Shown here: piece after piece, positions 5,457 through 6,891 of the stretch | Numbering within the stretch: the first letter of the stretch is position 1 | Layout: each line of letters starts with the position of its first letter | DNA from: an uncultured Collinsella sp. | GTDB lineage: Bacteria > Actinomycetota > Coriobacteriia > Coriobacteriales > Coriobacteriaceae | Direction of reading: 5' to 3' | Length of the DNA: 6,891 bases | NCBI GenBank assembly: GCA_902482185.1 | Contig: CABSZR010000075.1 | Span: 1-6,891, forward strand | The notes under the pieces: model-generated | The model's input: only the letters and a program-made list of their open reading frames with translations | What the model was told of the DNA's origin: nothing | The model's database searches: none | Program-made: the position numbers and the translations under genes

Positions 5457-6323
5457 TTAATTGACAATATGAGAGCTCATATAGTCGATAAAGCGCCTCG
5501 TGGCGATGGGCATGGTGTCCCAGCTGCGCCAAGCGGCCACCACGTCGCGCGAGGGGGCATGCACGATGGGACGTACGCGAATATCGGCACGCATGCCCTC
5601 GACGGTACGACGGTAGAGCATACTCACGCCTAGACCCTCCTCGACCATCGCCATGATGGTGTAGTCGTCGGTCACCTCACTCGTCACATGCGGCGACAGC
5701 CCATGCGCCGCAAATGCATCGAGCACCAGACTCTGTTCGCCCTCATCCAGCAGCACAAACGGCTCGGACGCCAGATCGGCGAGCGTCACCTTTTCCTTTG
5801 CCGTCAGCGGATGCGCGGCCGGCAACAATGCTACCAACTCGTCGTGATAGACCACGCGCTTCTCGAGCCCCGCGGTAAAACCGCGTGCCGTAAAGCAAAA
5901 ATCAACCACGCCATCGTGCACCCACTGGGCGTTGCGCGTGTAATCGCCCTGCTTAAGGGTAAAGTGTACCCCCGGGTGCAGGGCCCCAAAGTCGCGGATC
6001 ACGCGCGGCAACACGGTTCGACTCACGTTGGTAAACGTCGCAATACGAATATCAGTCGACGAAAGCCCCAGCAGCTCCTGACGCTTGCCCTCGAGCTCGG
6101 CCTCGGCAGTCACGATCTGGCGCAGGTACGGCAGATATTGCTTACCGTCGCGCGTAAGCGAAACGCCCTGCTTTCCGCGCTCGATAATCGTGGTGCCCAG
6201 CTCGCGCTCGAGTGCCTTGACGGCCTGGCTCACCGCACTTTGCGTATAGCCCAGCTCGTCCGCCGCGCCCTTAAGACTGCCGCAATCGACCACCATACAT
6301 ACAATCTGATACCGCGATGCCAT
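5457..6323 (-). CDS. LysR-type transcriptional regulator
   Basis: This is a 288-residue protein, standard for the family. Residues 3-60 form the winged helix-turn-helix, with GSLKGAADELGYTQSAVSQAVKALERELG (15-43) as the recognition region and a wing SLTRDGKQYLPY. A linker helix (62-88) leads to the effector-binding domain that begins with DIRIATFTNVSRTVLP (91-106) and contains the two Rossmann-like lobes. The effector is unknown. ATG at 6323 has GGAGG (6328-6332) four bases upstream. LysR regulators usually control a divergent neighbour, here the EamA transporter gene, and often themselves. It converges with the MATE gene with only 27 bases between and no visible terminator. Confidence 0.95.
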   Translation of the reverse strand: MASRYQIVCMVVDCGSLKGAADELGYTQSAVSQAVKALERELGTTIIERGKQGVSLTRDGKQYLPYLRQIVTAEAELEGKRQELLGLSSTDIRIATFTNVSRTVLPRVIRDFGALHPGVHFTLKQGDYTRNAQWVHDGVVDFCFTARGFTAGLEKRVVYHDELVALLPAAHPLTAKEKVTLADLASEPFVLLDEGEQSLVLDAFAAHGLSPHVTSEVTDDYTIMAMVEEGLGVSMLYRRTVEGMRADIRVRPIVHAPSRDVVAAWRSWDTMPIATRRFIDYMSSHIVN

Positions 6324-6481
6324 CGTGCCTCCACATCGATGTAGCTGTAAAACGTTTTGCCAGGACTTTTCCCGCCAACATTAGCATTTCTTAATCATAC
6401 TGAAGATACATTCGCTTTACTACATCCACATCTGGGAGCAGAATCCTTTTTGCGAAACCGTTCTGTAACAAAAGGAGTCCC
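6324..6481. promoter_or_regulatory. LysR-EamA divergent control region
   Basis: These 158 bases separate divergent starts. Two perfect 10-base palindromes, ACATCGATGT (6333-6342) and AAAACGTTTT (6349-6358), lie with centres 16 bases apart just upstream of the LysR ribosome binding site. TTC-N11-GAA (6388-6404) has the T-N11-A spacing of LysR-type boxes, but with only three paired bases per side. No -35/-10 pair is convincing. The location supports regulation of both genes; individual sites are tentative. Confidence 0.45.
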
Positions 6482-6891
6482 ATGGATCGCAAAAAAGCAA
6501 TCGCGCTCTCATTTTCTGTTCCCGTCGCATGGGGCTTTTCGTACCCCCTCATGAAGATCGGCATGGACAGCATGAACGCCACGAGCATCGTTGCGCTGCG
6601 CTGCATCATCGCCTTTGCGGCCTGTCTGCTGCTCTTCCACAAGCACGCGTTTCGCATCAACCGCGACCTTATGGTTCGCGCCGCCATCATCGGTGCCATC
6701 ATGGCAACCGAGCTCACGTGCATGTGCCTGGGCTCCAGCCTCACCTCCGCCTCCACCGCCGGCTTTTTGCAGAGCCTGACGGTCGTGATCGTGCCGTTTG
6801 CCAACGCCGCCCTGCTGCGTCGCGCCCCCGAGCGCAAGGTGCTCATCGGCACGGCCATCGTCACCTGCGGCATGCTGCTGCTCTCGGGCGC
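6482..6891 (+). CDS. EamA/DMT superfamily transporter, 3' end outside window
   Basis: The first 136 codons are open to the window edge without a stop. ATG at 6482 follows AAAGGAG (6471-6477) by four bases. The start MDRKKAIALSFSVPVAWGFSYPLMKIGMD (1-29) is the typical first EamA helix with WG and the following S.ALR.IIAF helix (35-52). TSASTAGFLQSLTVVIVPFANAALLRR (88-114) is the helix 3-4 region, and ERKVLIGTAIVTCGMLLLSG (117-136) the fifth helix. Family members are about 280-310 residues with ten helices, and export amino acids, nucleotides or other metabolites; the substrate is not deducible here. It is divergent from the LysR gene, its probable regulator. Confidence 0.9.
   Translation, partial: MDRKKAIALSFSVPVAWGFSYPLMKIGMDSMNATSIVALRCIIAFAACLLLFHKHAFRINRDLMVRAAIIGAIMATELTCMCLGSSLTSASTAGFLQSLTVVIVPFANAALLRRAPERKVLIGTAIVTCGMLLLSG

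Noticed and set aside
5467..5482. ATATGAG-AG-CTCATAT palindrome near the LysR stop as a terminator
   Set aside because: The loop would be only two bases, the stem is AT-rich with no T-tract, and it lies inside the LysR coding sequence.

Overview
This 6.9-kb window is high-GC bacterial DNA with tightly packed genes on both strands. Gene content, codon choice (GC-rich third positions, e.g. GCC, GGC, CGC) and the short 'ggggac-gttc' intergenic repeats resemble gut Coriobacteriia such as Collinsella. The taxon is an inference from style; no marker gene in the window proves it.

Layout, left to right. (1) 1-434: the first 42 codons of a minus-strand EF-G/TetM-like translational GTPase. It is cut short because a 55-bp sequence from its own upstream region (220-274) recurs exactly at 1-55, inside the gene. 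The gap up to the next gene holds a strong intrinsic terminator (369-406). (2) 435-1297: a GNAT acetyltransferase (minus) and a small zinc-ribbon-like protein (plus), divergent across a 9+9-bp inverted repeat. (3) 1346-2254: rsmJ (16S rRNA methyltransferase, minus), preceded on the same strand by an easily missed 46-codon single-pass membrane ORF with a near-perfect ribosome binding site. (4) 2485-2886: a 133-residue four-helix membrane protein (plus), ending in a bidirectional terminator shared with (5) rlmA (3015-3830, minus), a 23S rRNA guanine-N1 methyltransferase with its N-terminal zinc finger intact. (6) 3887-3978: a cluster of short direct and inverted repeats. (7) 4047-5429: a complete MATE efflux transporter. 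(8) 5457-6323: a LysR-type regulator, divergent from (9) the first 136 codons of an EamA/DMT transporter that runs off the right edge.

Functionally, the window mixes ribosome-directed functions (translational GTPase, RsmJ, RlmA) with export functions (MATE, EamA) and one regulator that probably controls the adjacent EamA gene. These look like chromosomal housekeeping and accessory genes in short transcription units, not one large operon. I see no tRNA, rRNA, CRISPR array, transposase or phage gene. I do not see a clear new multi-gene system. The most useful leads are the 55-bp duplication that breaks the GTPase gene (possibly an assembly artefact), the unannotated small membrane ORF before rsmJ, and the structured intergenic repeats.
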